Shown here: piece after piece, positions 53,941-60,825 of the stretch
Layout of the letters: each line of letters starts with the position of its first letter
Numbering within the stretch: the first letter of the stretch is position 1
From: an uncultured Mucilaginibacter sp.
Lineage (GTDB): Bacteria > Bacteroidota > Bacteroidia > Sphingobacteriales > Sphingobacteriaceae
Reading direction: 5' to 3'
DNA: 64,000 nt
Assembly (NCBI RefSeq): GCF_903893715.1
Contig: NZ_CAITNG010000013.1
Location: 32,796 to 96,795 of the forward strand
Made by a program: the position numbers and the translations under genes
The notes under the pieces: generated by a model
The model's database searches: none
Told to the model about the DNA's origin: nothing
The model's input: the letters and a program-made list of their open reading frames with translations, nothing else

Positions 53941-54867
53941 TTAAGCAATTAAGTTAGCATAAGTCAAACGTATGTTATTAACCTGTTTAAAGGCATCCTC
54001 GAAGCGCACAACGTCCGTTGTCTTGCGGGTGTTGTAACGATAGCCGAATTCATTGCAATAGCGTTGTAAGTGCTTAGGCGATACATAGTGATATATCCCG
54101 ATTATGCCCCTTTTAAACTGGCTGAAAAATCCCTCGATAGTATTAGTGTGCATTGCACCCCTTGCATATTCTTTGTTAACATGGTTAACAACCTCGTGCC
54201 TGTAAGATAATTTGAGGATACCGTACATTGTGGAACTATCGGTAATGATTAATGAGGTTTCAGATACGTTTGCTTGTATCAAAGGCAACACATCGCTAAA
54301 CTTAACGCTATTAGCTTTTAATACCGTAGTCCTGACTTCACCATCACGTTGTAACATTGCCACAACCGAAGTCTTACTAAAATACTGACCACCAGTTTCA
54401 CGTAAAGCAGCACGTTTTTTATTGCTCTTATTTTTGGTTGCCCCACCAACGTATGTCTCATCAATTTCTACAGTACCATCTAACATTTCAGGTGCGTTGT
54501 TCGCTAACATTTCACGAACCCTATGCAATAAAAACCATGCTGTTTTTTGTGTGATGTTTAAATCCCTACTTAATTGTAAACTTGAAATACCCTTTTTGTG
54601 TGCGGTTGCCAAATAAATAGTAGCGAACCATAAACGCAAAGGCACTTTTGTGTTTTCAAATATAGTACCAGTTGTAACTGTAAACTTTTTATGGCACTCT
54701 TTAGCTTTGCATTTAAAACCGCGATTTGTTACGTATGCACCAACGTTCCCGCAATGTGGGCATGACGGTGTATCATTCCAACGGCTCTTAGCCAAATAGG
54801 CAGTACAGGTCGCTTCATCTTTGAAGTAATCTAACACTTGTAATAGGCTTTTGAAATTCGTTGTCAT
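53941..54867 (-). CDS. IS1595-family (ISXO2-like) transposase
   Basis: A 308-residue DDE-type transposase. ATG 54867 is chosen: the frame extends 32 residues upstream, but those run through its promoter and lack family similarity. A zinc ribbon (C36-x2-C39, C53-x4-C58) is followed by a helix-turn-helix (SLQLSRDLNITQKTAWFLLHRVREML) and the RNase-H-like catalytic domain: D136 in EIDETYVGG, D210 in IITDSS, and N242/E245 in HTNTIEGFFSQFKRG. Ends GYRYNTRK...YANLIA. It acts on the 25-bp terminal repeats. Confidence 0.95.
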   Translation of the reverse strand: MTTNFKSLLQVLDYFKDEATCTAYLAKSRWNDTPSCPHCGNVGAYVTNRGFKCKAKECHKKFTVTTGTIFENTKVPLRLWFATIYLATAHKKGISSLQLSRDLNITQKTAWFLLHRVREMLANNAPEMLDGTVEIDETYVGGATKNKSNKKRAALRETGGQYFSKTSVVAMLQRDGEVRTTVLKANSVKFSDVLPLIQANVSETSLIITDSSTMYGILKLSYRHEVVNHVNKEYARGAMHTNTIEGFFSQFKRGIIGIYHYVSPKHLQRYCNEFGYRYNTRKTTDVVRFEDAFKQVNNIRLTYANLIA

Positions 54868-54887
54868 GTCTTTATCGTTTTGTTGTA

Positions 54888-54920
54888 CAAATATAAACAT
54901 TTGTCCCAATATCTTCCAAA
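54888..54920 (-). promoter_or_regulatory. Transposase promoter with a terminal-repeat-like operator in its spacer
   Basis: On the minus strand TTTG (54920-54917), a 21-bp spacer and TATATTTG (54895-54888) match the -33/-7 consensus, with a short leader to ATG 54867. The spacer contains TTGTCCCAA at 54901-54909 (plus strand), identical to the inner nine bases of the right terminal repeat. Transposase binding there would block RNA polymerase. Confidence 0.6.
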
Positions 54921-54969
54921 TTTTATTGAAAATAGTTTGTATGTTTATTTTTTTATAAGCCAATTTTAT

Positions 54970-55479
54970 ATGAAATATAATGATGAAAATTTTATTTTGC
55001 TTCTCGCAAAGGAAAGTTCAATTAGGGGTCGTATAATAACCATGACTATAATTTTAGAAAGAGCGATAGATAAGTATTTATGTGTGCACTTTTCAAATGA
55101 CCTTTCAAAACAGCATGAATTAATGAATTATGTTTTTGGTACAGATTTATTATCATTTGACCGAAAAAGGCAAATATTTCAATTTCTAACAGAAAAGCAT
55201 GACAATGTTTTTAACGGACAAAATAAAAATATTCACAAAACAATCGAGAAGATAATGCAAGAACGAAATGTAGTTGCACACTCGTTATTAAATCATGCAG
55301 ATGAAGCAGTTGATGCCGTTCAAGAAGGCATATCTTTTATTAAATTCAAAAACAAAAGAAGCACAGTTTCGTACACAAATGAACAAGTTGAAAAACATTT
55401 ACGTGTTATTTTTAACTGTATTGCTAAAGTAACTGCTTTAAATATGTTCATATCATCCTTGCCCCACGGAGACCGATAA
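54970..55479 (+). CDS. IS1595 passenger: helical protein with HEPN-type R-x4-H motif
   Basis: A 169-residue all-helical soluble protein; ATG 54970 is preferred over an in-frame ATG 90 bp upstream that lies in the divergent transposase promoter region. RGRIITMTIILERAIDKYLCVHF and the late helix with R99-N-V-V-A-H104 (ERNVVAHSLLNH) match the R-x4-6-H signature of HEPN-fold proteins, which are often RNases in toxin-antitoxin or defence systems; some HEPN-like relatives (e.g. DUF4145, MltR-type) are not nucleases. It is the only passenger read on the plus strand. Confidence 0.6.
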   Translation: MKYNDENFILLLAKESSIRGRIITMTIILERAIDKYLCVHFSNDLSKQHELMNYVFGTDLLSFDRKRQIFQFLTEKHDNVFNGQNKNIHKTIEKIMQERNVVAHSLLNHADEAVDAVQEGISFIKFKNKRSTVSYTNEQVEKHLRVIFNCIAKVTALNMFISSLPHGDR

Positions 55480-55519
55480 AAATCAGTCAACCGTGGTCAA
55501 GGCATCATCTTAAATATTT

Positions 55520-55921
55520 TTATTTGGATGTATCATTAAGACTTTCGGCAATATTGCCTTTGTTTTCTTGAATAGATAATGTGACCTTATCATTAAGCGC
55601 ATCAAACCTATCATTAAGGTCGTCAAATCGACTATCATTGCCGTCTTTTATTTTATCCAGCTTTTCAGTTAGTTTGTTCACTTTAATTGAAAGTGAACTT
55701 ATTGTATCCATTGATTTAGATAATTCCTTTTTATCATTTTTAGCTTGACTATCACTTGTATATATATCAATTATACCAAACATTAATAGGCAAATGATAG
55801 AAGCCCCTATCCAAAACCTTTTAAAAAGATGGTAATCTTTAAATTTCTCAAAATACGGCCAGCTTGTGAAAAGAGCCAATATAATAAATATCATGATTTT
55901 GATAATAACGGTTGTGTCCAT
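55520..55921 (-). CDS. IS1595 passenger: two-helix membrane protein with coiled coil (133 aa)
   Basis: A 133-residue protein: two membrane helices (IIKIMIFIILALFTSWPYF and FWIGASIICLLMFGIIDIY) and a C-terminal heptad coiled coil (about 68-125; IDTISSLSIKVNKLTEKLDKIKD, RFDDLNDRFDALNDKV). It resembles membrane effector- or scaffold-like small proteins, with no family recognised. It converges on the HEPN-motif gene with 40 bp between stops. The start lies 50 bp inside the right terminal repeat. Confidence 0.7.
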   Translation of the reverse strand: MDTTVIIKIMIFIILALFTSWPYFEKFKDYHLFKRFWIGASIICLLMFGIIDIYTSDSQAKNDKKELSKSMDTISSLSIKVNKLTEKLDKIKDGNDSRFDDLNDRFDALNDKVTLSIQENKGNIAESLNDTSK

Positions 55922-55971
55922 CTATATTGGGTTGGGATTACAATATAAGAATTTATATTATCGTTACCGCT

Positions 55972-55996
55972 TTGTCCCAACTGGTATATAGTTGCC
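55972..55996 (-). repeat. Right terminal inverted repeat of the IS1595 element
   Basis: 25 bp; its reverse complement begins GGCAACTATATACC. It is followed directly by the target duplicate GTTATTTC at 55997-56004. Confidence 0.92.
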
Positions 55997-56128
55997 GTTA
56001 TTTCAATGAAATCACATCCTTTAAGATTTTTTCAACCTAAAATTTGCGACTTCAAAAAAAATGCAGAAAAATAGGTCGATTTTACGTCACCTAATAACTG
56101 TTTAAGAGATGGTTATTGAAGGCAGCGT

Positions 56129-56818
56129 TTATTTAACCGACATGATCACACTCCACATAATGTTTTTCCAAATCACATCTACAGCAGCAAAACCTGTATG
56201 GCGTAATTGATCTAAATGCCATACTGTGGGCGAATGATAGTCGTGCGCGGTTTGGTGCAGCATCCACATGTCCCAATTCTCTTGGGTCGAGCCTAATTTA
56301 AACGCCTCCTGTTTCCAACGTGCAATGTGCTTTTGGTAGATCTCATCGTTCATGCCGCTGGTTTGGTCGGCAAATACAAATATGCCTCCTGGTTTTAATA
56401 GCCCATGCAATTTAATATAAAGCGCTGCTTTATCAGCATCAACAATATGGTGTATAGCAATACTTGATATAACAAGGTCGAAAGAAGATTCGTCTTTAAA
56501 ATCAAGTTGGTTAAAATCCTGCTGGTGATAATGAATGTTTGATATACCTGCAAAACGTTGCCGGCATTCATCTAATATATCGCCCGAAATATCGAGCGCA
56601 TGTATTTGCGCTGTGGGATAATATTGCAAGGCCGCTGCGGTTAAGTTACCCGTGCCGCACCCCAGGTCGAGTATATTCCTCGGCTTTAAACCCGATGGTA
56701 TATAATGGAACAGATTGTAAAATATTTCCTCGTACCGGGGTACGCATTTGCGTATCAGTTCAGTATACTGGTTGCTCAGTTCATCGTAAAAAGATTCAAC
56801 GCTTTGTGTTTTGTTCAT
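56129..56818 (-). CDS. Class I SAM-dependent methyltransferase
   Basis: A 229-residue cytoplasmic methyltransferase. SAM-binding motif I is ILDLGCGTGNLTAAAL, the acidic motif II residue is in IHALDISGDIL, motif III is FDLVISSIAIHHI and the post-motif is LLKPGGIFVFADQ. ATG 56818 is preferred over 56839. Substrate unknown. Inverted ATAGTTCAT words start at its 5' end. Confidence 0.88.
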   Translation of the reverse strand: MNKTQSVESFYDELSNQYTELIRKCVPRYEEIFYNLFHYIPSGLKPRNILDLGCGTGNLTAAALQYYPTAQIHALDISGDILDECRQRFAGISNIHYHQQDFNQLDFKDESSFDLVISSIAIHHIVDADKAALYIKLHGLLKPGGIFVFADQTSGMNDEIYQKHIARWKQEAFKLGSTQENWDMWMLHQTAHDYHSPTVWHLDQLRHTGFAAVDVIWKNIMWSVIMSVK

Positions 56819-56932
56819 GGTTAATAGTTCATAGATCATGGTAAAATTACTGATATAAACTTAAATTAAGTGTTATAAAGCTGTTATGAACTATGATCTA
56901 TCAACTATGAACCGATTTTATGAACCATGAAC
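56816..56932. repeat. Inverted ATAGTTCATAGATCATGG words between divergent genes
   Basis: The left arm (56816-56845) reads ATAGTTCATAGATCATGG; the right arm (56884-56932) reads GAACTATGATCTATCAACTATGAACC and more, in opposite orientation. About 70% pairing. It spans the divergent methyltransferase/fabG promoter region. Confidence 0.6.
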
Positions 56933-56977
56933 TAAATTTTCTAACTTCACCCCTTCGAAATAAACATACCTTATTCC

Positions 56978-57721
56978 ATGAAATTACTCGAAGGAAAAAC
57001 GGCCCTCATTACCGGGGCATCAAAAGGCATAGGCCGTAAAATTGCCGAAAAGTTTGCCGAACATGGCGCCAATGTAGCTTTTACCTATCTGTCATCAGTA
57101 GAAAAAGGTCTGGCTTTAGAACAAGAGTTGCAAGCATTTGGCACCAAAGTAAAAGGCTATCGCAGCGATGCCTCTAAATTTGACGAAGCCGAAAAACTGA
57201 TCAACGATATTGTTACCGATTTTGGCACCCTCCATATTGTGGTGAACAACGCCGGCATTACCAAAGACGGCCTGCTTATGCGCATGACCGAAGAGAACTG
57301 GGACGATGTACTAAACGTTAACCTCAAATCGGTTTTCAATACCACCAAAGTAGCTTCAAAAGTGATGATGAAGAACCGTTATGGCGTGTTCATCAACCTG
57401 AGCTCGGTAGTGGGTGTGCAAGGTAACGCGGGGCAATCAAACTACGCGGCATCAAAAGCAGGCATCATAGGTTTCTCTAAGTCGATCGCCAAAGAGTTGG
57501 GCTCTCGTAATATCCGCACCAATGTGGTGGCTCCTGGCTTTATCCGCACCGAAATGACCGACGTGCTCGACCCCAAAGTGGTTGAAGGCTGGGAAGCAAA
57601 CATCCCGCTTAAACGAGCCGGTGAACCTGAAGACGTGGCCAATACCTGCGTTTTCCTGGCCTCCGACATGAGCGCTTACATTACCGGGCAGGTGATACCT
57701 GTTTGTGGCGGCATGTTGTAG
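56978..57721 (+). CDS. fabG: 3-oxoacyl-[acyl-carrier-protein] reductase
   Basis: A 247-residue NADPH-dependent SDR enzyme reducing beta-ketoacyl-ACP in fatty-acid elongation. TGASKGIG is the cofactor loop, NNAGITKDGLLMRM the Asn motif, S of NLSSVVGVQGN plus YAASK the catalytic residues, and the C-terminal YITGQVIPVCGGML is FabG-typical. It is not next to acpP or fabD, but accA of the same pathway is elsewhere in this window. Confidence 0.92.
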   Translation: MKLLEGKTALITGASKGIGRKIAEKFAEHGANVAFTYLSSVEKGLALEQELQAFGTKVKGYRSDASKFDEAEKLINDIVTDFGTLHIVVNNAGITKDGLLMRMTEENWDDVLNVNLKSVFNTTKVASKVMMKNRYGVFINLSSVVGVQGNAGQSNYAASKAGIIGFSKSIAKELGSRNIRTNVVAPGFIRTEMTDVLDPKVVEGWEANIPLKRAGEPEDVANTCVFLASDMSAYITGQVIPVCGGML

Positions 57722-57795
57722 CAAAAATCGCTTTGCGCTCTGCTCTATGCGCTCTGCTTTGTAATATCTTTACTATACCATTCCTTATTCATATA

Positions 57796-57831
57796 AAAAA
57801 CAGCATATTTACAATCACATATGCTGTTTTT
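57796..57831 (+). terminator. Terminator-like hairpin covering the next start codon
   Basis: A perfect 13-bp stem, AAAAACAGCATAT (57796-57808) with ATATGCTGTTTTT (57819-57831), 10-nt loop and T run, 75 bp after fabG. The only ATG start of the next gene (57821) lies in the right arm. Confidence 0.8.
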
Positions 57832-59920
57832 GTTTTCAATAACCTGGGGTTCAGTTTCGGTATGGTGGGCGCTGGCTTGCATCGCCTTGGGCGTTATATA
57901 TGCCTGGGTGCTTTACCGCAAACCTTCAAACCTGCCCGATAACATCCGTTATGGGTTAACAACTATTCGTTTCCTGGCGGTGGCGCTTACCTCTTTCCTG
58001 CTGCTATCGCCTATGATTAAAACCGTAAGCAGCCGACAGCAAAAGCCCCTTGTATTGGTGGTGCAGGACAATTCAGCCTCTGTCAAGCTGTTCGAACCAA
58101 AAGGCGTCGACCCTGCAAAAGTTGCGACCGACCTTGCCGGACTAAAAAAAGCCCTCGGTGACGACTATGATGTTCGCGAGTTCCATTTTGGCGCCGAACT
58201 CAAAGACAGTTTGACTAATACTTTTAATGGCAAGCAAACCGATATATCAGCCGTATTCAATGGCCTCAACGACCGCTTCTCCAACCAAAACATTGGCGCA
58301 CTGGTTTTGGCTACCGATGGTATGTATAATAAAGGTACTGGTCCGCAATATGTGGCCCGTAATTCAAAGACCAATATTTATACCATCGCCTTGGGCGATA
58401 CCATCCCCAAACGCGATTTGCTCATCGCCAACGTAAACTACAATAAAACCGCCTTTTTAGGCAACGATTTTATGGTAGAGGTGTTGGCCGAAGCCTACCA
58501 AAGCAAAGGCGAAAACCTGCACTTGAGTGTTACAGAAGACGGCGCCCCTGTGTTTAGCCAAACCGTTGGGATAACAGGCAACGAGTTCCGTACGACAATA
58601 CCGGTTAAGTTACATGCCGACAAAAAAGGCGTGCACAAATTCAGCTTCAACCTGCAGCCCGTTCAAAACGAGATATCGACAACCAACAACAACGAGACCA
58701 TTTATGTAGAGGTGTTGGATAGCAAGCAAAAGATACTGGTGCTATACAACAGCCCGCATCCCGATATCACGGCCATCAAGGCATCGCTGGAGGGTAACCG
58801 TAATTACGAAGTAAAAACAAGCCTGCTCAGCGACATGACCCCGGAAAAACTGACCGGCTACAGTGCGGTCATTTTATACCAGGTGCCTTCATTTGGCTCG
58901 GCTATGCCATCGTCCATACAAGAGCAACTTGTCAGGCAGAAGATACCGGTGTGGTACATGGTTGGCGCGCAATCAAACCTGCAACAGGTAAACAGCCTGC
59001 AAAAAGTGGTACAGATCAGTTCCGGCCGGCAGGATATGCAAGAGGTTTTTGCCTTGCCCAAAGCCGATTTCCCTGATTTTACCCTAACCGACTCCACCCG
59101 GCGCGAGCTGGCTTTACTGCCGCCGCTATCCGCTCCCTTTGGTAATTATGGAACCACGAACGCCCAGTCGGTACTGCTCAAACAAAAGATAGGCGTTGTT
59201 GAAACTTCATACCCGCTATTGGCTTTTGGCGAAGAAAGCGGCCGCCGTATAGCCGTACTCACCGCCGAAGGCTTGTGGAAATGGCGCCTTGCCGAATATA
59301 AAACCGATGGTAATTGCAACGCCGTCGACGAACTGATGAGCCAATCAGTGCAATATCTAACCGCCAACAACAATCGGCAGCGCTTCAGGGTTTACCCCGC
59401 CAAGAACGTGTTCGACGAAGGTGAGGATATCCTTTTCAATGGCGAGCTCTATAACGATGCGCTCGAACTCATCAATACGCCCGATGTAAAGATCGACCTA
59501 AGCAATAAGGCAGGCAAAACCTACAGCTTCATCTTTACCCGTAACGGCCAAAGTTACCAACTCAACGCCGGCGCCTTACCGCCCGACGATTATACTTACA
59601 CCGCTACTACCAAACTCGGCGACAAAAGCTTTACCGCCACCGGCCAGTTTGTGATAAAAGTACTCAACGCCGAAACCCGCCAAAGCACGGCCGACCATCA
59701 CCTCCTATATAGCCTCGCTAAAGACAATGGCGGCCAGATGTTGATGCCATCCCAGATCGGCGACTTGGCCAACCTCATCCGTAAGAACGAGAACATCAAA
59801 ACCGTGGTTTACGATGACAAAACTTACCGCGACTTAGTTGATGTGAAATGGGTTTTCTTTTTGATAATGGTACTATTGAGTGCCGAGTGGTTTTTGCGTA
59901 AGCGAGACGGAGAGGTTTAA
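57821..59920 (+). CDS. Membrane-anchored VWA-like protein of unknown function
   Basis: A 699-residue protein. Two membrane helices (about 8-30 and 45-65) lead into a von Willebrand A-like domain (PLVLVVQDNSASVKLFEPKG, IGALVLATDGMYNKG, NIYTIALGDTIPKRDLLIANVNYN), in which the metal site reads D-N-S-A-S instead of DxSxS. A beta-sandwich part (KFSFNLQPVQNEISTTNNNE) and a second alpha/beta domain (QKILVLYNSPHPDITAIKASLEG) resembling a glutamine-amidotransferase fold follow, and a final membrane helix (VKWVFFLIMVLLSAEWFL). The start overlaps a hairpin: ATG 57821 or TTG 57830. Family members often sit in gene clusters with BatA/B-like proteins. Confidence 0.75.
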   Translation: MLFLFSITWGSVSVWWALACIALGVIYAWVLYRKPSNLPDNIRYGLTTIRFLAVALTSFLLLSPMIKTVSSRQQKPLVLVVQDNSASVKLFEPKGVDPAKVATDLAGLKKALGDDYDVREFHFGAELKDSLTNTFNGKQTDISAVFNGLNDRFSNQNIGALVLATDGMYNKGTGPQYVARNSKTNIYTIALGDTIPKRDLLIANVNYNKTAFLGNDFMVEVLAEAYQSKGENLHLSVTEDGAPVFSQTVGITGNEFRTTIPVKLHADKKGVHKFSFNLQPVQNEISTTNNNETIYVEVLDSKQKILVLYNSPHPDITAIKASLEGNRNYEVKTSLLSDMTPEKLTGYSAVILYQVPSFGSAMPSSIQEQLVRQKIPVWYMVGAQSNLQQVNSLQKVVQISSGRQDMQEVFALPKADFPDFTLTDSTRRELALLPPLSAPFGNYGTTNAQSVLLKQKIGVVETSYPLLAFGEESGRRIAVLTAEGLWKWRLAEYKTDGNCNAVDELMSQSVQYLTANNNRQRFRVYPAKNVFDEGEDILFNGELYNDALELINTPDVKIDLSNKAGKTYSFIFTRNGQSYQLNAGALPPDDYTYTATTKLGDKSFTATGQFVIKVLNAETRQSTADHHLLYSLAKDNGGQMLMPSQIGDLANLIRKNENIKTVVYDDKTYRDLVDVKWVFFLIMVLLSAEWFLRKRDGEV

Positions 59921-59924
59921 GCGA

Positions 59925-60357
59925 AGTCAGAAGACAGAAATCGGATGTCAGAGAATAGTTTAAGACTTCCAATTTTGATGTAACTTGAAAAGCTTGGAAC
60001 CTATAACTTCAGCTTCATCCATCAATTGGCTTACCGTCGTATCGTCTATATATTGACCTTGATTTGCAAATGTTAGCCATGATTTGGTTTCTTGCAGCGA
60101 ACCCATCGAGTAAACTAAAAACTTTTTGAACTCGCTTTCATAAACCCGTCTGCCCCAACCTTCGGCAATATTGGCACAAATCGAACGTGATGAATCAACA
60201 ATCTGACTTGTTAAAGAATAGGTTTCTGATTTAGGAAATTCGCGGGTCAAAAAGAATATCTTCATCGAATAATCATTCCCCAAACGATACACATCCAAAT
60301 CAAAAAATGTCTTTATCATACTTCAAAATTCGTCCCTCTGATTTCTGACCTCCGACC
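59925..60357. repeat. Inverted GTCAGAAGACAGAAATCGG words flanking the four-helix-bundle gene
   Basis: The left arm (59925-59957) reads GTCAGAAGACAGAAATCGG; the right arm (60335-60357) is, on the minus strand, GGTCGGAGGTCAGAAATCAG. The shared core CAGAAATC is exact and the whole is about 75% matched. The gene 59960-60319 lies exactly between them. Confidence 0.6.
59960..60319 (-). CDS. Four-helix-bundle protein (S23/IVS-type)
   Basis: A 119-residue all-helical protein: FFDLDVYRLGNDYSMKIFFLTREFP, YSLTSQIVDSSRSICANIAEGWGRR, FKKFLVYSMGSLQETKSWLTFA, DEAEVIGSKLFKLHQNW. The SLTSQIxDSSRSIxANIAEGxGR core is diagnostic of the family once named after intervening sequences in 23S rRNA genes. It forms pentamers and may bind nucleic acid; function is not established. 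It is enclosed by inverted short repeats. Confidence 0.92.
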   Translation of the reverse strand: MIKTFFDLDVYRLGNDYSMKIFFLTREFPKSETYSLTSQIVDSSRSICANIAEGWGRRVYESEFKKFLVYSMGSLQETKSWLTFANQGQYIDDTTVSQLMDEAEVIGSKLFKLHQNWKS

Positions 60358-60666
60358 TCATTCCTCCGACTTCTTCTTCCGCACCACCACAAAAACATCC
60401 TCGTTATCCTTCTTCATTAAATACTTTTCCCGGGCAAATTTTTCGAGGGTAGCCGGGTTGGTGGTTAATTCGTTAAGGTCCTTATTAGCCTGGTTGGTTT
60501 CTTTCAGATAAAAATCGCGCTCCTTTTGGGCTTTGCGCACTTCGGTAAAGTACTGGTACTGCGAGTGCAGGTCGTTTTTGTCGAAAGCCAGCATCCACAC
60601 AATAAACGCTACCGTAACCAGGAAGAATTTATTCTTAATCAGTCCGACGAGCCTTTTCATTGCCAT
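60358..60666 (-). CDS. DivIC/FtsB-like cell-division protein
   Basis: A 102-residue bitopic protein with one membrane helix (NKFFLVTVAFIVWMLAF), a coiled coil (YQYFTEVRKAQKERDFYLKETNQANKDLNELTTNP) and the conserved LEKFAREKYLMKKDNEDVFVV end typical of the septum-formation-initiator family (FtsB/DivIC). Such proteins join FtsL and FtsQ in the divisome. Met1 or Met3 may be the start. Confidence 0.9.
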   Translation of the reverse strand: MAMKRLVGLIKNKFFLVTVAFIVWMLAFDKNDLHSQYQYFTEVRKAQKERDFYLKETNQANKDLNELTTNPATLEKFAREKYLMKKDNEDVFVVVRKKKSEE

Positions 60667-60697
60667 GATAAAACGATTTTGGTCCTAAATTATTTTA

Positions 60698-60724
60698 AAC
60701 CCCGGCTTTATGCAAGCCGGGGTT
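60698..60724. terminator. Strong GC hairpin between the helicase and division genes
   Basis: AACCCCGGCTT (60698-60708) pairs perfectly with AAGCCGGGGTT (60714-60724), loop TATGC. On the minus strand it follows the helicase gene and is trailed by TTTAAAAT, so it is the likely helicase terminator, although the T run is short. Confidence 0.7.
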
Positions 60725-60749
60725 ATTAACTTATCAACATGCCAGCCCC

Positions 60750-60825
60750 ACCCAACCCTCCACGGAAGGGAGGGCTTCTATAAAATTCCAAGTCTCCCCT
60801 TCCGGGGGAGATTTAGAGGGGGCTA
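60750..60825 (-). repeat. REP-like element starting at the helicase stop codon
   Basis: Read on the minus strand it starts TAGCCCCCTCTAAATCTCCC at the helicase stop (60825) and forms an internal CTCCCC-CGGAA-GGGGAG hairpin near 60794-60809. A second complementary GAAGCCCTCCCTTCCG/GGAGGG block follows near 60750-60777. The first nine bases match the element at the accA stop codon. Confidence 0.65.

Larger units (their letters stand above)
52649..55996. mobile_element. Complete IS1595-family transposon with six passenger genes
   Basis: A 3,348-bp element. Its ends are 25-bp inverted repeats at 52649-52673 and 55972-55996, 23/25 identical, starting GG(T/C)AACTATATA and containing AGTTGGGACAA. 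The 8 bp GTTATTTC is duplicated exactly at 52641-52648 and 55997-56004, the target-duplication size usual for this family. Contents, left to right: four small minus-strand genes, an ISXO2-type transposase (minus), a HEPN-motif gene (plus) and a membrane/coiled-coil gene (minus). It inserted between susC and a methyltransferase gene, is AT-rich relative to flanks, and all seven frames are intact, so it may be active. Confidence 0.93.

Noticed and set aside
52641..56004. Interpretation of the 52.6-56 kb region as a prophage remnant
   Set aside because: No phage structural or integrase genes; exact terminal repeats, target duplicates and a transposase explain it as an IS1595 element.
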